A stretch of DNA of 64,000 nt from Tenodera sinensis (Eukaryota; Arthropoda; Insecta; Mantodea; Mantidae), in contig CM060963.1 in assembly GCA_030765045.1 (NCBI GenBank), positions 72,875,117 to 72,939,116 on the forward strand, written 5' to 3'. Positions 11,622 through 22,794 of this stretch are shown here, piece after piece. Under the pieces are notes generated by a model. That model worked only from the letters and a program-made list of their open reading frames with translations. It was not told the DNA's origin and did no database searches. Numbering within the stretch: the stretch's first letter is position 1; each line of letters begins with the position of its first letter. Made by a program: the position numbers and the translations under genes.

Positions 11622-11922
11622 AATGACTTGCCCAACGTGGAACACGAATTTTGGATGGAATGGAAATTACGGGAAATGAGCTTACACGAAATACCAAGTG
11701 ACGCCATATCTTCGCGCCAAAAAGAAAGAAGATGCCATTAGACCATCGTTTGAAACCTAAATACATCAGAACACCGATGAATGGATAATCAACGCACGAA
11801 AACACCAGAGATCGTCTAGCGAAGCAAACTGCCCAGGAGACGCACATAACTGGACAAATCAACGGAAAAAAAAAAGTAGGACCAAAAATTTTTATTTTTA
11901 CATCCAGTTTATTTTTATTTGT
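11622..11922 (+). other. LTR element leader with primer-binding region
   Basis: Immediately after the LTR comes a segment with TTGCCCAACGTGG (11628-11640), also present beside the LTR of the intact copy. It resembles the complement of the 3' end of tRNA-Lys(CUU), with two extra bases. The rest is untranslated leader up to gag. Confidence 0.5.
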
Positions 11923-13605
11923 ATGTTACTGCGAAGCGGCAAAATAGTGGGACTTTTAAACCAAAGTGAACTGAATAAAGAAACTAAAATGTCGCAAAAA
12001 GAGCTAGAAACAGGAGTAGGGGAAGGGGCAGATAGGACTAGTTATCAAATAGAACCAGAAAGTGAGGAACAGGTAGCAATAGGAAAAGACCAAAGGTTAT
12101 TAATGATCATGTTTGAAAGACTAGAACAAAAACTAGAACAAAATAAAAAAGAAATAGGTCAGAAAATGGAACAAAAGATGTAGAGATGGAATAACAGAAT
12201 GTAATGCAAGTGTAGACTGTAAGATTACAAATGTAAAAGCAGAAATAACTGAGGAATTAAGGAAAGAGATTGAGGTAGTAAAGAAAGACATTATTAATGA
12301 AACTGTAGAACAAATTGTAATTCCTAAAATTAAGACGATGACTGATGTAGTACATTTGCAACAGGATGCTATAAATGATATGAAACCAAGTCACTTAAAA
12401 ATAAAGAATGATTTAAAATCAATTTGTGAAGAAATGAAAAAAAGGAAAAGAAAATTTGGCTAATGTAAATAATGTTGTGAATGCACTACAAAGGCAAGAT
12501 GATTTAGATGTAAATAATGTACAAGATGAGAGTTATTTGAATAATGTACAAAATGTTGACTCACCATACAAAGAAGTTCACAATCAAACAATGACACAAC
12601 ACACAACACACAACACATGCTACACCAACAGCATACTACATGAAATCACACCACCTACATTTGATGAGGAGAAGGGAGACGATCCAAAACTCTTTGTTAA
12701 AGAGATGGAAGAGTATTTTAAAGTGAAAAGGATACCAAATGAGCTTAGGATGGTGATAGTTAAGAAAAGCTTAAAAAACAAGGCATTGGAATGGCTTAGG
12801 CTAACACTAGCTGGTCATGAATCGTATAGCTCATTCAGAAATCTATTCCTATCAAGGTATTGGGGCCCAGCTAAGCAAAACCAAACTAGGATAGAGCTAG
12901 CGACACGTAGATATGATCCAACCAAAGGGTTATCGCTAGTCGATTATTTTATGAAAGTAGCCAACAAAGGAAAGCTATTAGACCCTAACGTGTCGGAAGC
13001 AAGAGCTAATTACCAGCATAACAAGACATTTCCCAGACACAGTGAGAACAGGGTTAATTGTTGCGAGGCCAGTAGATTTTGCAGACATGACAGAATTACT
13101 GACAGCCTTCGAAACACAAAATGGTCAGCCTAATGAGCATAGACATAGGAACAGTCACCCAAACTCACCCATCTTAAACCGGAGCATGGCTACGAACAAC
13201 CAGAATGAGGGAGAAGATAGAAATACTAGGAGCACCCATGACAGAGGGAGAGGGGCACACCATTTCCCACAACCACACAATCATGGCGAAAGAATGGAGA
13301 ACACAAGACGGCGGTACCACGACACAATACCAAGGGGTGAATCGAGACGCCAAACATATACATATGATTGTGGAAGACCAGGAGACCGTACCCATCAAGT
13401 GAACCACATACGATTCTGTAGGGAATACTTCAACAACCAAAGACCGTCATACAACAGGGGTTCACGCCAAAGGGGCAGAAACCAATGGAACACCGACAAC
13501 GTAAGACAACAGGAACAGAATGAAAATGTGCCGGATAGGACCGATGCTGCGCAGAATATAGAAACAACAACCACCACCAACACTCAGGGAAATTACCACG
13601 ACTAA
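11923..13605 (+). pseudogene. gag of the plus Gypsy copy, deleted and frameshifted
   Basis: Reading frames at 11923-12183, 12456-13133 and 13042-13605 each match parts of the gag at 28504-30507. The coiled-coil section is shortened: at about 12180 the sequence jumps over the 11-residue repeats found in the intact copy. The gag core (ITPPTFDEEKGDDPK, then WLRLTLAGHESYSSF) is well kept. A frameshift near 13010-13060 separates the core from the Arg-rich tail. It cannot make a full Gag. Confidence 0.85.
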
Positions 13606-13830
13606 GTTCGTCCCACCCGAGTGGATGACCAACAACACAAAACCCAAGAGACTGACAATTGACATCGACACCATGATGGCTACACAGAGAGGATGGAACT
13701 ACTGTACACTGGACCACTGGTCATAACAAAACAGCTGGGTGACCATACGTATGAGCTACAGAATACAAATGGCAAGTTGGTAGGAAGATACCATAAAAAT
13801 AAGTTAAAACCATACAAAGAAAGGACCAAA
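13606..13830 (+). pseudogene. integrase C-terminal remnant
   Basis: After gag the sequence jumps to two short pieces of the integrase C-terminus: one around IDIDTTMA and one covering LGDHTYELQNTNGKLVGRY to the normal stop at 13828-13830. Everything between gag and integrase is lost, so this is the junction of a large internal deletion. Confidence 0.75.
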
Positions 13831-14767
13831 TAGTCTTTGCCAACAAACATGTAAGGCAGGAATAATAGAGATGATGGAAAATAATAATTTTTAACGGGTT
13901 ACTTATAAGATTATGTTCAGATTGGAAAATACAACAAGAAAGAAAATCAACATAGTCATTGGCTATATTGACCATCAAGAGCATTGTCAACAAAGACAGA
14001 TGAGGACACTGATTGTCATTAAAGAAGTGAATAGTGACGGAAAATAATGTGTTTTTGACATAAGGATGTCAGGGACAAAAATAAAAAGGAATCAATTGTG
14101 ATGACAAAGATAAAATATTTTTGACACAAAGGTGTCGAGGATGAATTGAGAAGAAAAATAATACAATTGCAGAATAATTATAAGTATAGAAGTTTTCTCT
14201 TATAGAGATAAGAGATAAAGAGGTGACAATTAGTGGAATAAGAAAAACCATAGTCAGAAAGGCAATGCACATGAATTAAGATGGATATAGACATTGCTAA
14301 GCTTGAAGAAATGTTAAACTAAACAATAATGAATAAGAACCCAATAAAAAAAATGATACCATTAGTAACAGCATTAACAACATCTAATGTAACCATTAGA
14401 TCATTTTATGTTTATTATATTAATCCTCTTTATTGTAAATATTGTATAACATATTGACATGTTCCACATCCTGTTGCCAAGGCAAATTGTAGGATCTATG
14501 GAATGCAAATAAATGTATGTATGTATGTATGTATGTACATCAGAGTTTAAGAACCGACTCAACGACCTGCCTATACATAATAAGCTTACAAGACAAAGAA
14601 GGCAAAGAACTGAATAAAATATTGCCATAAATATGATCATAATCATTAGCTCAAGATTTGTATCCTGTTTTTCTCTCCTCATAACAAGGAACATAAGTCA
14701 AAAGCCACACAATAAACCATGATACACTTAAATTATATTTGTGTCAATGTCAAATGTGAAATCTTAG

Positions 14768-14930
14768 GAGTATGTGTTGTATAAGAACTGAATATGTGTT
14801 GTATAATAACTGAACATATGTTGTATAATAACTGGATATGTTGTATAATAACTGAATGTGTTGTACAATAACTGAATATGTATTGTATAATAACTGAACA
14901 TGTACTGCGTAGTAACTGAATATGTGAAAT
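14768..14930 (+). repeat. AT-rich tandem repeat in 3' noncoding region of LTR element
   Basis: About eight units near 20 bases long, of the type TGTTGTATAATAACTGAATA. The same repeat in inverted orientation occupies 23830-24310 in the other copy with about three times as many units. Confidence 0.85.
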
Positions 14931-15085
14931 TTATAAAGACATGCTGTGTCATGCCAAAACAAAAGACAAAAACAAACAGCGAAGACTGTAAAAAAAAAAA
15001 ATATTGTACAAAGTGATTGTATCAAAGGAGTAGGGAGAAGCATTGTATTGTGTTTCAAGATTGTAAATATCGGTGACAACTTGAA

Positions 15086-15103
15086 AACAAAACAAGGAGC
15101 ATG
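15086..15103 (+). promoter_or_regulatory. polypurine tract of the plus Gypsy copy
   Basis: AAAACAAAACAAGGAGCA lies directly before the 3' LTR start TGAGACAG. The intact copy has the near-identical AAAACAAGGGGCATA at the same place. Confidence 0.65.
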
Positions 15104-15267
15104 TGAGACAGAACATTAGAAGACCCCAAAAGAAAATCGCTTATGTGAATATTTGTTAAAAGTGTAATTTGTTTTTTGATGTTGGTATGAACTGATCAAA
15201 TGACGAAAACGTGTTGCAAATGTTCATTGTTATAAACAACTAAGTTAGTTTAAAGACGTCATAAATA

Positions 15268-16582
15268 CGAGGACCGTTCAGAAAGTAACCTCCGGTTGAT
15301 TGCAAAAAATGCACCAACTTAAATAAAAATATTTTAATATATACATCGTACAACTACATCTTTGCACTATTTTTCTACATAGTCTCCATAACGATTGAGG
15401 CACTTATCGTATCTGTTCACAAGTTTTGAAATTCCTTCTGCATAAAAATCACCCGCTTGTGCCTGGAGCCAGCCTGTGACCGCATCTTTGAGCTCTTCGT
15501 CGTCAAACCGCTGGGAACCGAGCCATTTCTTCATATGCATGAAGAGGTGATAATCGCTTGGCGCCAGATCTGGGCTGTAAGGTGGATGGTTGACAACGTC
15601 CCACTTGAAGGACTCAAGAAGGGCTGTTGTTCTGCGAGCAGAGTGAGGACGGGCGTTATCGTGCAAAAAAACAATACCGGAAGTCAGCATACCACGGCGT
15701 TTGATCTGTATAGCCCGTCGTAATTTTTTTAGTGTTTCACAGTACACATCTTGATTAATGGTCATCCCACGTTCCATGAATTCAACCAAAACACCCCTTT
15801 TGCATCCCAAAACACCGTTGCCATCAATTTTCAGGCAGAAAAATCTTGCCGGGCTTTTATTGGTTTGGTAGGCGAATTTGAATGTGCCCACATCTTTGAT
15901 TGTTCTTTTGTCTCAGGGTTCACGTACTTAATCCAGGTTTCGTCCCCGGTCACAATTCTGTTTAACAATGGTTCACCTTCGTCCTCATAACGTGACAGAA
16001 AGTCTAATGCAGTGGCCATTCTTTGAGTTTTGTGGTGGTCGGTAAGAATTTTGGGCACCCATCGTGCACAGAACTTACGGAAATCCAATCTTGCTGTCAC
16101 TATCTCGTACAAGAGAGTCTTAGAAATCTGTGGAAAATCAGTAGACAACTCCGACATTGTGAAACGTCTGCATCAACTGTCTGAACAAGTTCGTCCGTCA
16201 CCAATAATGGTCTACCACTCCTCTCTTCATCATGAACGTTTTCTCGTCCACTTTTAAATAAACGTACCCATTCACGGACCACTCCTTCACTCATAACTCT
16301 TGGTCCGTACACGGCACAAAGCTCACGATGAATAGCTGCTGCAGAATATCCTTTGGCTGTAAAAAACCTTATAACAGCAGGCACTTCACATTTGGCGGGC
16401 TTTTCTATTGCAGCACACATTTCAAACGGCCACAAACACTAAACTAGCGCAGGTACGACGTTCACTCGACCACGGCTTGATGCCGACTGACTTGCTGAGT
16501 GCGTGAATGCACAGATGGCGTCGCTACTCCCCCCACTACCCGCACTGTGACCGATCGGAGGTTACTTTCTGAACGGCCATCG
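15268..16582 (-). mobile_element. mariner (DD34D) transposon
   Basis: The 1315-bp element is flanked by TA at 15266-15267 and 16583-16584. The ends are inverted repeats: CGAGGACCGTTCAGAAAGTA on the left and CGATGGCCGTTCAGAAAGTA read from the right, continuing ACCTCCG in both. The 5' LTR of the host element holds the uninterrupted site. The single gene inside is a broken mariner transposase on the minus strand. Confidence 0.95.
15367..16435 (-). pseudogene. mariner transposase, frameshifted
   Basis: Three minus-strand frames give the protein in order. 16100-16435: N-terminal helix-turn-helix region (IRFFTAKGYSAAAIHREL, VVREWVRLFKSGR). 15831-16157: middle part with the first catalytic Asp (TGDETWIKYV). 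15367-15891: C-terminal part with the second Asp (FLHDNARPH) and third Asp (YSPDLAPSDYHLF). I count 34 residues between the second and third Asp, which is the mariner DD34D signature. All three catalytic residues remain, but at least two frameshifts break the gene. Confidence 0.9.
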
Positions 16583-16983
16583 TATTTCCATATTTGATTT
16601 TAATATATATGTATAAATATTAGAATTATATGTGTTCGATAATAAAAGTAAGGGAGGATGGTTAGGGATCGCTTCCCTAACAAGAAAGAACTATTTGATG
16701 GATACATACGCGGATGTATACGAAAAAAGCGGTGTCCCGTGAGGTGATGCCATAATCTGCCCATTCGCGTGTGTGTAATCAAGACATGAGGACGTATTGG
16801 TATAGCGTGTGAACATGGAACTTTCACCAGACTTTCATCAAGCATAAGTTCCACTAAGTGAAAAAGTGGAAAGGTTTTTAAGCATTTAGAACGGTACTAA
16901 GAGGAATTATTTAATGTAAAATATCGATAAAGTGTTAATAAAATAATACATTGCGGTGAAGAAACATCGTGTGATTTTCCATT

Positions 16984-17068
16984 ATTATTTATTTATAGCG
17001 GAAGGTCTGTGGTTCAAATCCCAGTTGTGGCATTGAATTTTTAAGTTCCAGTTCTACCTCTTAAGCTT
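16984..17068 (+). repeat. SINE remnant joined to truncated LTR
   Basis: ATTATTTATTTAT, the first bases of the SINE arm, is followed directly by AGCGGAAGGTCTGTGGTTC, the second half of the tRNA core, and the SINE tail to CTACCTCTTAA. The A box is deleted. Confidence 0.7.
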
Positions 17069-17689
17069 TCTGGTCCTCATAATGTGTGAAACACCTTCCA
17101 TGGGGCAGTTGTCTACTAACTCTGTCTCAATGAATCACCTTGCGGCCAATACACAAAGCTATTACTAAGTTCTGGTTGTGAAAATTTCAAAAAATGATTT
17201 TCCAATCTTATGAATTGCACAATTCAAACTGCTACACAATTTTCATAATCTCATCGCACCGTGTTTAACATTTTGGAAAACACTTTCTTTTATAATTGTA
17301 ATAATAACTTACAGACTAAATAAGGAAATAATGAAGCTATTAACAGTGAAGCAACAATAATCTAAAGGTGAAACTTGTTAACACCAAACAACTTGGAATA
17401 CTACTAAGATAAGTGAAGCTTTTAGTTTTTAATTTGGTTTTACTTTAGAAATTTACAGACTACTAGCTTCACTTATCTTAATATCTGCTACAAATTCTTG
17501 AAAGTAAAGTATTTCTGTGTGTTACCAATTGCTGAAAACAAACATTTGTAAACAGAATCAGTCGGTGGTATTTCAAAATTCATTATACGGTCCTTATCTT
17601 TACCAAATCATTAAATTTATGGGTCCATTTAATTGTTTTAATAATTTAACCTCTGGATTTATTTAATGATTAAATGACTAAAAATGATT

Positions 17690-18151
17690 TGCTACAGCTG
17701 ATTTATCAATCTGTTTATTTTAGTATTTCTAAAATGTTCCTTTATTTTGGTGTCCAAATGATGTTTGGTTTCACCGATATAAACCCTGTCACAGCTAAAT
17801 TGATAAATGCCAGATTTTTTATAATTTGTAATTATATTCTTACAGGAAAATAAAGCAAATTTTTAATATCACATTTATTTTGAGGAACTAAAGTTATACC
17901 ATATTCTTTAAAAATTTTTATAATTTTTTTATTAGCTCAAGGATGGTAAGTAAACTTTTTAAAAATATAATCTTTTATTTTCTTTAGGGTAGAAACCTCT
18001 TTAACAGCTTTTTGATATTTAAATTTCTCTATTTTTTATGTATAAAAGCTGTATTAAAATCATTAATTATCGCAGTGTTGATAATGTGTCTGTGCTAAAT
18101 TCTTCATTATTAAAGGGTAATAATGATGATTAAAATAATAATAATAATAAT

Positions 18152-18243
<92 letters not shown>

Positions 18244-18860
18244 TTTATTTATTTATTTCATCCAAATTATCATACATTTGATTTTGGACACAGATATAAC
18301 TACATATTTACAAATTGGCTTCTTAGACTTCCTTTAAATCGTATAAACATTTATTAATCAGATACATCCTCAATTTCCTTTCAAATTGCTGTTTAGAAAC
18401 ATCAGCTACAGATAACCTATAAATTAAACTATAAAAAACAACAAATTTGGGTGAAAAATGATTAAAACTTATTTTTTATGTAATTATCAGAATGAGCAGA
18501 TTCTCTATAAATGCCAAAATTCAGTTTATTGTTACGCTTTATTATCTTTAAATCTTCATGTTCCAATGTGAGTTTGATGACTTTATGTTGTAAATTTAAA
18601 AGCTTTAAGCCATTATTTATATTTTTCTTAGGAATAATAGTAAAAATATCATCTACATATCTGTATTAGGTTTTAAAAATTAAAGGAAAAGCTGTAGTGG
18701 CATGTATTTCAAAAAAGCTAATGAAAAAATTAGCAAGAAATGATGAAAGAGGACCTCCCATTGCCAAGCCTTACGTCTGTTGAAAGAAATTAGTATTAAA
18801 ATGAAAAAGTAGTATTCCAGAAACTGCAGTCTGCCTTTACTTTCAAGAACTTGCAGCAAA
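17690..18860 (-). pseudogene. Penelope-like retroelement remnant (RT and GIY-YIG)
   Basis: Read on the minus strand with several frame changes, the segment shows GLAMGGPLSSFLANFF (compare GVAMGSPLSPVIANFF of Penelope RTs), then YRYVDDIFTI, the RT catalytic box, at about 18650-18670, then NFGIYRESAHSDNYI. After a TAA-repeat interruption it continues with KEYGITLVPQNKCDIKN and a GIY-YIG endonuclease block (SGIYQFSCDRVYIGETK) at about 17750-17815. The order RT then GIY-YIG is diagnostic for Penelope-like elements. Stops and frameshifts are frequent; it is much older than the copy at 43.5 kb. Confidence 0.75.
18131..18243. repeat. (TAA)n microsatellite
   Basis: About 110 bases of ATA/TAA trinucleotide repeat with few interruptions, lying inside the Penelope-like remnant. 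Confidence 0.95.
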
Positions 18861-19191
18861 TAAAGTTAGATAACTTATTATAATTATAGATTTATGTCAC
18901 TGTTAATAGCTTCAGTTTGTTCATTACACTTCCTTTTGTGTATCTGAAGAATGAAACTCCTGTGACTTTACACCAAGATATGAAAATAAATTTCAAAAGC
19001 AGTATGTATACTTCTCAAAATTTTGGGAAAGTATTTAAACTACAACTAGCTAAATAAGCTACATTATTTTATTAATTTCATTGCAATTTAGGTTCAAATT
19101 TACTAGAAAAATTATTATTTTGCATCTAAAATTTGAATGAAAGGAGCAAGAAAGAAAGAACCAAAGAGCCATTGTGAATTTCAAGTCTTAC

Positions 19192-19403
19192 CCATGTTTC
19201 TTGGAGGTCCACAATACCCATGACTAACTGTGCTTCTAGCAAAGCATAAGTTAAAGATGGATTATTTATCAGCATTGCACGAGCTTCCTCTGCATTATTT
19301 TCTATGCACTGTTTTATCTGCCTCATCAGCTCAAACATCTGGTCTGGCGGAAGTGATGCGACAGCTTTACTGATTGTTTCTGGAGCATCTTCGTCTATTA
19401 TGG
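19192..19403 (-). CDS. CSTF2: CSTF2 exon: hinge domain
   Basis: The 212-nt exon lies between acceptor tttttaag|CCATAA and donor CATGG|gtaaga. It encodes the CstF-64 hinge: ISKAVASLPPDQMFELMRQ, then EEARAMLINNPSLTYALLEA and QLVMGIVD. Vertebrate CstF-64 has nearly the same block (SLPPEQMFELM, QNPQLAYALLQAQVVMRIVD). The hinge binds CstF-77 or symplekin and directs nuclear import of the complex. After IVD the usual Pro is replaced and the exon closes with LQETW. The first two bases complete a GCC codon with the preceding exon; the end is in phase 0. Confidence 0.9.
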
Positions 19404-19981
19404 CTTAAAAATAAAAAATAAACTTATGCAATTATTCTGTTAGTCAATATTAGTAATGAAAACATGAAAACTTTGTTATTCAGTCAAATGTTAGATATTT
19501 TTCGATAGTCTGTAAACTCATACACAAATCTACATGTCATCGAGGAAGCAATATTATGTAACTGATTTTGTTACATGAGTAACCTCAGAATTGTATATAA
19601 CTGTGAAAGTAAATGGTTACTATAAAATAAGTCACACTTAACTAGCAAAACTGTACCATTACTATCTTTGGTACATTAGCATCCAACAGTGACACTATGT
19701 TTACATTTAGGTGACTTAAAAGTTATGTAAATTTCTTGATATATATGTATATCTTAGCATTCAACGTAAAAAAACAAGGAATGCTATATACCATTGACAC
19801 CAGGCTTGGTGCACAACAATGGGAAGGCCAGGCTGCTTCAGACCTCATGTCAGGCCGACAAGAAAAAAAAAGGCACAAGGTGCAGCTTCGTCACACCACT
19901 CATAAGAGCAAACTTGTGATTAGAAACAACAGAAGTGAATAAATAAGAGGTTTTCTTGTGTGATTTAGAGAAAGATATGGG

Positions 19982-20078
19982 TTGTGTGTGTGTGTGTGCG
20001 CGTGTGTGTGTGCGTGTGTGTGTGTGTGTGCGCGTGCGTGTGTGTGTGCGTGTGTGCGTGCGTGTGTGTGTGGAGGGT
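19982..20078 (+). repeat. (TG)n microsatellite
   Basis: About 90 bases of TG dinucleotide repeat with scattered GCG interruptions. Confidence 0.95.
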
Positions 20079-20126
20079 GCTTGTGTGCATGCATGTACAT
20101 GTGTAGAAGTTGAGATAGCTCTGTGT

Positions 20127-20476
20127 GGCATCATCCTCCATATATAAGGACACGAGACAACGAGAGGATGAGTTTAGCTTTAAGAGTTAAAGCTACGGAC
20201 ATGAGTGTCAGTGAGTCTAACTGTGCATGTGTGTGTTGTGAAAGTTGCAGTGATGCATCAAAAGAAGATCAACAATCATTGAGTGATTCTAATGCTGTGG
20301 CATCATCCTCCATATATAAGGACACGAGACGACGAGAGGATGAGTTTAGTTTTAAGAGTTAAAGCTTCGGACATGAGTGTCAGTGTGTCAGTGAGTCTAA
20401 CTGTGCATGTGTGTGTTGTGAAAGTTGCAGTGATGCATCAAAAGAAGATCAACAATCATCGAGTGATTCTAATGCT
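20127..20476 (+). repeat. tandem duplication of a 170-bp unit
   Basis: The unit starts TGGCATCATCCTCCATATAT at 20127 and again at 20297. The second copy has an 8-base insertion (duplicated GTCAGTGT). One unit is open in frame across the duplication (20123-20362), but I recognise no domain; codons there are not clearly protein-like. Confidence 0.85.
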
Positions 20477-21387
20477 GTTATTGCTGCAATATTATGGGAA
20501 GAAGAGTTGTGAGCCTGAGGGCCTGTAGATATGTTAACGAGAAGAAAACTGTGTATTTGTTATAACATTTTAGAAGACAATTAAGTGATAGAAAAGTAAC
20601 CAGACTGATTTTGTCATTTTGTTATAATATGGTTACATCATATTGAATTAAAATGGTCAGTATAAAGCAGTAAGGATTAGATTCATTGTACCTAATTTTG
20701 ACTCTTCTTGAAAACCTCAGACAATTTTTCTGGTAGTGGCATGAATTGTCATTGATAGGTTAATGTGTAGTTACCACAATCTATTCAACAATTTGTAGTG
20801 CAGACTAGCAGTATGCATGAGTGTAGCCGAATAAAGGAGTACATCTACGGTTGAATCGTTTAAGCTGCATAAACATCTTAGTGGAACAGGGAATCCCAAA
20901 ATATAATTGTTTCTTCACCAACAGAGAGAAATACAAGTCATTATTTATCCAGACTAAATCTGAACCAAAGATGGATGGCAACACTACAAGATTTTCAAGA
21001 GATATGATGTGCATGAGGTGAGAAGTATAATGATATACAGCCAGTTAATGACATAGATAAGATTAAGTAATTTTTTATATATTTTATAAGGGCCATCTGA
21101 CCAAATTCACTGTTCTGCTTCTGTTATGTTTTCTTGGGAGTACACTACACACATAGTGTCCAGTGCCTATTTAAATTGTGGATAATATATAAATAATAAA
21201 TGAATGAATTGTTGCATTTTCATAATTCTTCAACTACATACCAGAGCATGTCCTGCCAAGGAATACTGAGGCTGGAAGAGCAAAATATTGAGCTAGGGCA
21301 GAATTCTGGATATACATCCTTAATTTTTCCCAGTTTGGAAGCCTTTATGAACTAAAACATTGCAATGAATTACAACCCCAAATTTAC

Positions 21388-21554
21388 CTTGGATCTCTCT
21401 GATGCTCTTTTCATTATTTGCACTTTCGACTATTAAAGTTCTTCCATTTAGCTCATAGCCACTAAAGTTCATAATTGCTGTTATTGCAGTTTCTTTATCT
21501 GAATATTCACAATATCCATAGCCTCTTGATCTTTTGGAGTCATCATATATGATT
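21388..21554 (-). CDS. CSTF2: CSTF2 exon: second half of RRM
   Basis: The 167-nt exon lies between acceptor ctgtttgttccag|AATCAT and donor CCAAG|gtaaat. It encodes YDDSKRSRGYGYCEYSDKET and continues to the end of the RRM (MNFSGYELNGRTLIVESA). GYGYCEY is the RNP1 motif, matching GYGFCEY in other CstF-64 proteins. The RRM binds the GU-rich element downstream of polyadenylation sites. The first base completes an Arg codon split by the intron (SSFR in the upstream exon). Confidence 0.93.
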
Positions 21555-21909
21555 CTGGAACAAACAGAAGAAAAAAGATTATCCTCAGTTTTAACAATAA
21601 GGGGCAAGATCTAGATTTAGATATATTTAGTCTAACCTATTGACTTCTGCACACCTACCATTTCTCCAAATACCGGGAGAGCAAAACCCCTCCGAACAGG
21701 CTGCACAGTGTTTTGCATATTGGGGTCCTTGGCGCTCATTGCTGTCTGTCGCTATCAAAGAAGGGTGCCGATGAAACCATACAACATTTTTAAAACTTCT
21801 TTTAAAGGCTTTACTGACCAACTTTATGAAAGGAGATACTGCAACTGCACTGTTATCCATACATACATTTTTGGCACATCTTTAGGTAACTATTTATCAC
21901 TTGCCACTA

Positions 21910-22105
21910 TTCTTCTTTCACTTTCTCTGCTGCTGTTAGGCATCGAGTTCCTTCAGCCACTTTCTATATTCGATCCTATCCTGCGCCAACCTGTATATTC
22001 CTCTCATTGTCATCCCATGTCCGACTGCCACTCTTTCCATGTATTGTCTCCATTCCACCCTAGGTCTTCCCATTATTCTCTTCCCTTCTGCTCTTGCTTC
22101 AGATG
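21910..22105 (-). repeat. LINE C-terminal fragment
   Basis: The minus strand encodes MGRPRVEWRQYMERVAVGHG followed by LAQDRIEYRKWLKE and a stop. The GRPR...W...A.DR..WR pattern is typical of the extreme C-terminus of several insect LINE ORF2 proteins. No RT domain remains. Confidence 0.6.
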
Positions 22106-22385
22106 TTCTTGCCACTATTCACGTTGAGAAATGCTGGAAATTTCCTTCCAGGGTGCGTTTGTCTTTTACATTTTATGCTTTAAGTTACCCCAAAGATAGA
22201 AATCACTTATTGGAGCTTTGAGAAACCCTTCTCTGCTAATGGTGCACCATATTTTTCATCATGAAGGGTTACTTCACGAACAAGGTTACGAGTTATAGGG
22301 CCAATTTTTTTAACGCCCGTACATACGTGAATACAACTGTAGCCCCTTTATTTTAGAGAATTAACAGACAGGGAGTGTGATTTTG

Positions 22386-22690
22386 GACCACCTCCGTAAT
22401 GCAGTTGGTAGGGCACTTGCCTCTGGCATGGAGGATACGGGTTCGATTCCCTCTGGGAGGTCTGGCACGTGCTGCACTCAGCCTTGTTAGTCCCAGGGGG
22501 ACCAATTGAGGAGCTACTTGATGGAAAAGTAGTGGCCCCAGGTCGTGAAGACCGCATAACTGGCTGGGAGGGATCAGGATGCTGACCACGTACCACCCTC
22601 CAGTACTGCACCCCACCAATGACACCTGTAATGGACCAAGGTGGGGGACGCAGCAGCTGGGCTCTTTATGGGCTGTTGTGCCAGGACTTA
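22386..22690 (+). repeat. tRNA-derived SINE, second family
   Basis: The tRNA-like head has acceptor halves ACCTCC/GGAGGT, A box ATGCAGTTGGTAGGG and B box GGGTTCGATTCC (22440-22451), followed by a body containing GGCCCCAGGTCGTGAAGACC. It is unrelated to the SINE at 6.4 kb. The target duplication is not obvious. Confidence 0.7.
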
Positions 22691-22794
22691 GTTTTAGTTA
22701 GAGTATGATTTTGCCTTTTCTCAACAAGATTCTTGAACAGCTCATACTGCCAGTCTTTGAATGAGAACTGAAAGTGTGTTTCAGGATGGAATTA

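Larger units (their letters stand above)
10976..16983 (+). mobile_element. internally deleted Gypsy-type LTR retrotransposon (plus copy)
   Basis: Order: 5' LTR, primer-binding region, broken gag, a small scrap of integrase C-terminus, 3' noncoding tandem repeats, polypurine tract, 3' LTR with a mariner inside. Gag and integrase scraps match the intact element at 23088-31374 closely in protein, so both belong to one family; their LTRs are clearly diverged from each other. Protease, RT and RNase H are missing, as is nearly all of the integrase. The 3' LTR lacks its last 83 bases. It is an old, non-autonomous copy. Confidence 0.85.
15104..16983 (+). repeat. 3' LTR of the plus Gypsy copy, split by mariner and 3'-truncated
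   Basis: It starts TGAGACAGAACATT. Bases 15104-15267 and 16583-16983 together match the 5' LTR up to base 11538 of that LTR; the final 83 bases are absent. The next sequence (ATTATTTATTTAT) equals the start of the SINE arm and joins directly to a SINE tail, so the end was replaced by a SINE or lost by rearrangement. Confidence 0.8.
19404..21387 (-). other. CSTF2 intron between RRM and hinge exons
   Basis: Phase and sequence allow direct joining of exon 21388-21554 to 19192-19403 (EIQ-A-IIDEDAPETIS). The vertebrate linker between RRM and hinge is longer, so a small skipped exon cannot be excluded. The intron contains a TG microsatellite and a tandem duplication. Confidence 0.6.

Noticed and set aside
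14750..15079. Tyr/Asn/Ile periodic frames in the LTR element 3' region, also at 23850-24330
   Set aside because: Frames open in several phases at once because of a 20-bp AT-rich tandem repeat; no env-like features such as signal peptide, furin site or membrane anchor.
19850..20153. His/Thr-rich and Val/Cys-rich frames over the TG repeat
   Set aside because: Translation of a dinucleotide microsatellite; no other coding evidence.
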